25,329 nt of DNA from an uncultured Akkermansia sp. (GTDB lineage: Bacteria > Verrucomicrobiota > Verrucomicrobiia > Verrucomicrobiales > Akkermansiaceae), in NCBI GenBank assembly GCA_947585525.1, contig CANPXA010000005.1, forward strand, positions 1 through 25,329, written 5' to 3'. The notes beneath the pieces were generated by a model. It was not told the DNA's origin, did not search any database, and worked only from the letters and a program-made list of their open reading frames with translations. Of the stretch, positions 25,213 through 25,329 are shown piece after piece. The number at the start of each line of letters is the position of its first letter. Positions within the stretch are counted from its first letter, which is position 1. The position numbers and the translations under genes were made by a program.

Positions 25213-25221
25213 TGTTCTGAT

Positions 25222-25329
25222 TTATCTCGATTTAATGTAGCGCATAACCGGCACTTCGATGCAGTGGTAACCAAGCATCGCTAAAAGCATGATGACGCAT
25301 GCCATGCCGCCAAGAAGACACCACGGATG
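25222..25329 (-). CDS. C-terminal end of a membrane acyltransferase (partial)
   Basis: Thirty-five codons run in from the window edge and end at TAA 25222-25224. The peptide has a hydrophobic helix (CLLGGMACVIMLLAMLG) followed by YHCIEVPVMRYIKSR. This hydrophobic helix followed by H-x-x-I-E-x-P and a basic tail is typical of the end of acyltransferase-3 (OafA/NolX-like) integral membrane proteins, which add acetyl groups to surface sugars. Only the tail is visible, so the call is tentative. It is the first visible gene of the leftward polysaccharide cluster. Confidence 0.5.
   Translation of the reverse strand, partial: HPWCLLGGMACVIMLLAMLGYHCIEVPVMRYIKSR

Overview
The window looks like bacterial chromosome, most likely from the Verrucomicrobiota or a related PVC lineage, possibly a gut organism. 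This placement is an inference. It rests on the long-insert signal peptidase I next to a squalene/phytoene synthase, the secreted M60-type (mucinase-like) peptidase, and starts that mostly lack a clear Shine-Dalgarno. The left two thirds is GC-rich housekeeping sequence. The right third, from about 15.8 kb, is much AT-richer and mosaic and looks acquired.

Layout. Positions 1-950 hold no gene, only a terminator-like hairpin and two repeat islands (A, B). A leftward run corA-argB-nadK follows (949-3704), then tRNA-Leu(CAG). A rightward operon (4120-6777) carries lepB, a squalene/phytoene synthase and a lipoprotein. A leftward ROK-like regulator (7048-7899) faces it across island C. Next come pyrG and a sodium:solute symporter (rightward), island D, a leftward pair of exported ankyrin-repeat protein and M60-like metallopeptidase, island E and a small winged-helix regulator. 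The acquired segment holds a membrane KAP-type NTPase abutting a HAD-phosphatase remnant. It ends in a leftward surface-polysaccharide cluster: acyltransferase tail, Rpe-like epimerase, FrhB-WcaK fusion, double GT-B-like glycosyltransferase and TupA-like ATP-grasp protein. That last gene carries a 12-nt homopolymer near its 5' end.

The most unusual content is a family of modular non-coding repeat islands (A-E, about 270-490 bp). Their ends share one layout: an outer perfect hairpin, the word CCTATTTACG or AAATAGG, an array of 7-bp tandem units (ATTTACG, ATGGACG or AATTACG, uniform within an array), then a GC-rich hairpin. Inside are further hairpins whose arms differ between copies but remain complementary, which suggests selection on structure. 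The islands lie beside gene 3' ends and fill both convergent gene junctions in the window. Three genes have their TGA stop inside an element-end hairpin. The symporter has GGA at the equivalent place and reads about 50 codons into its island, and the ROK-like gene also ends inside island sequence. I do not recall a named family with this architecture; a database search would decide whether it is new.
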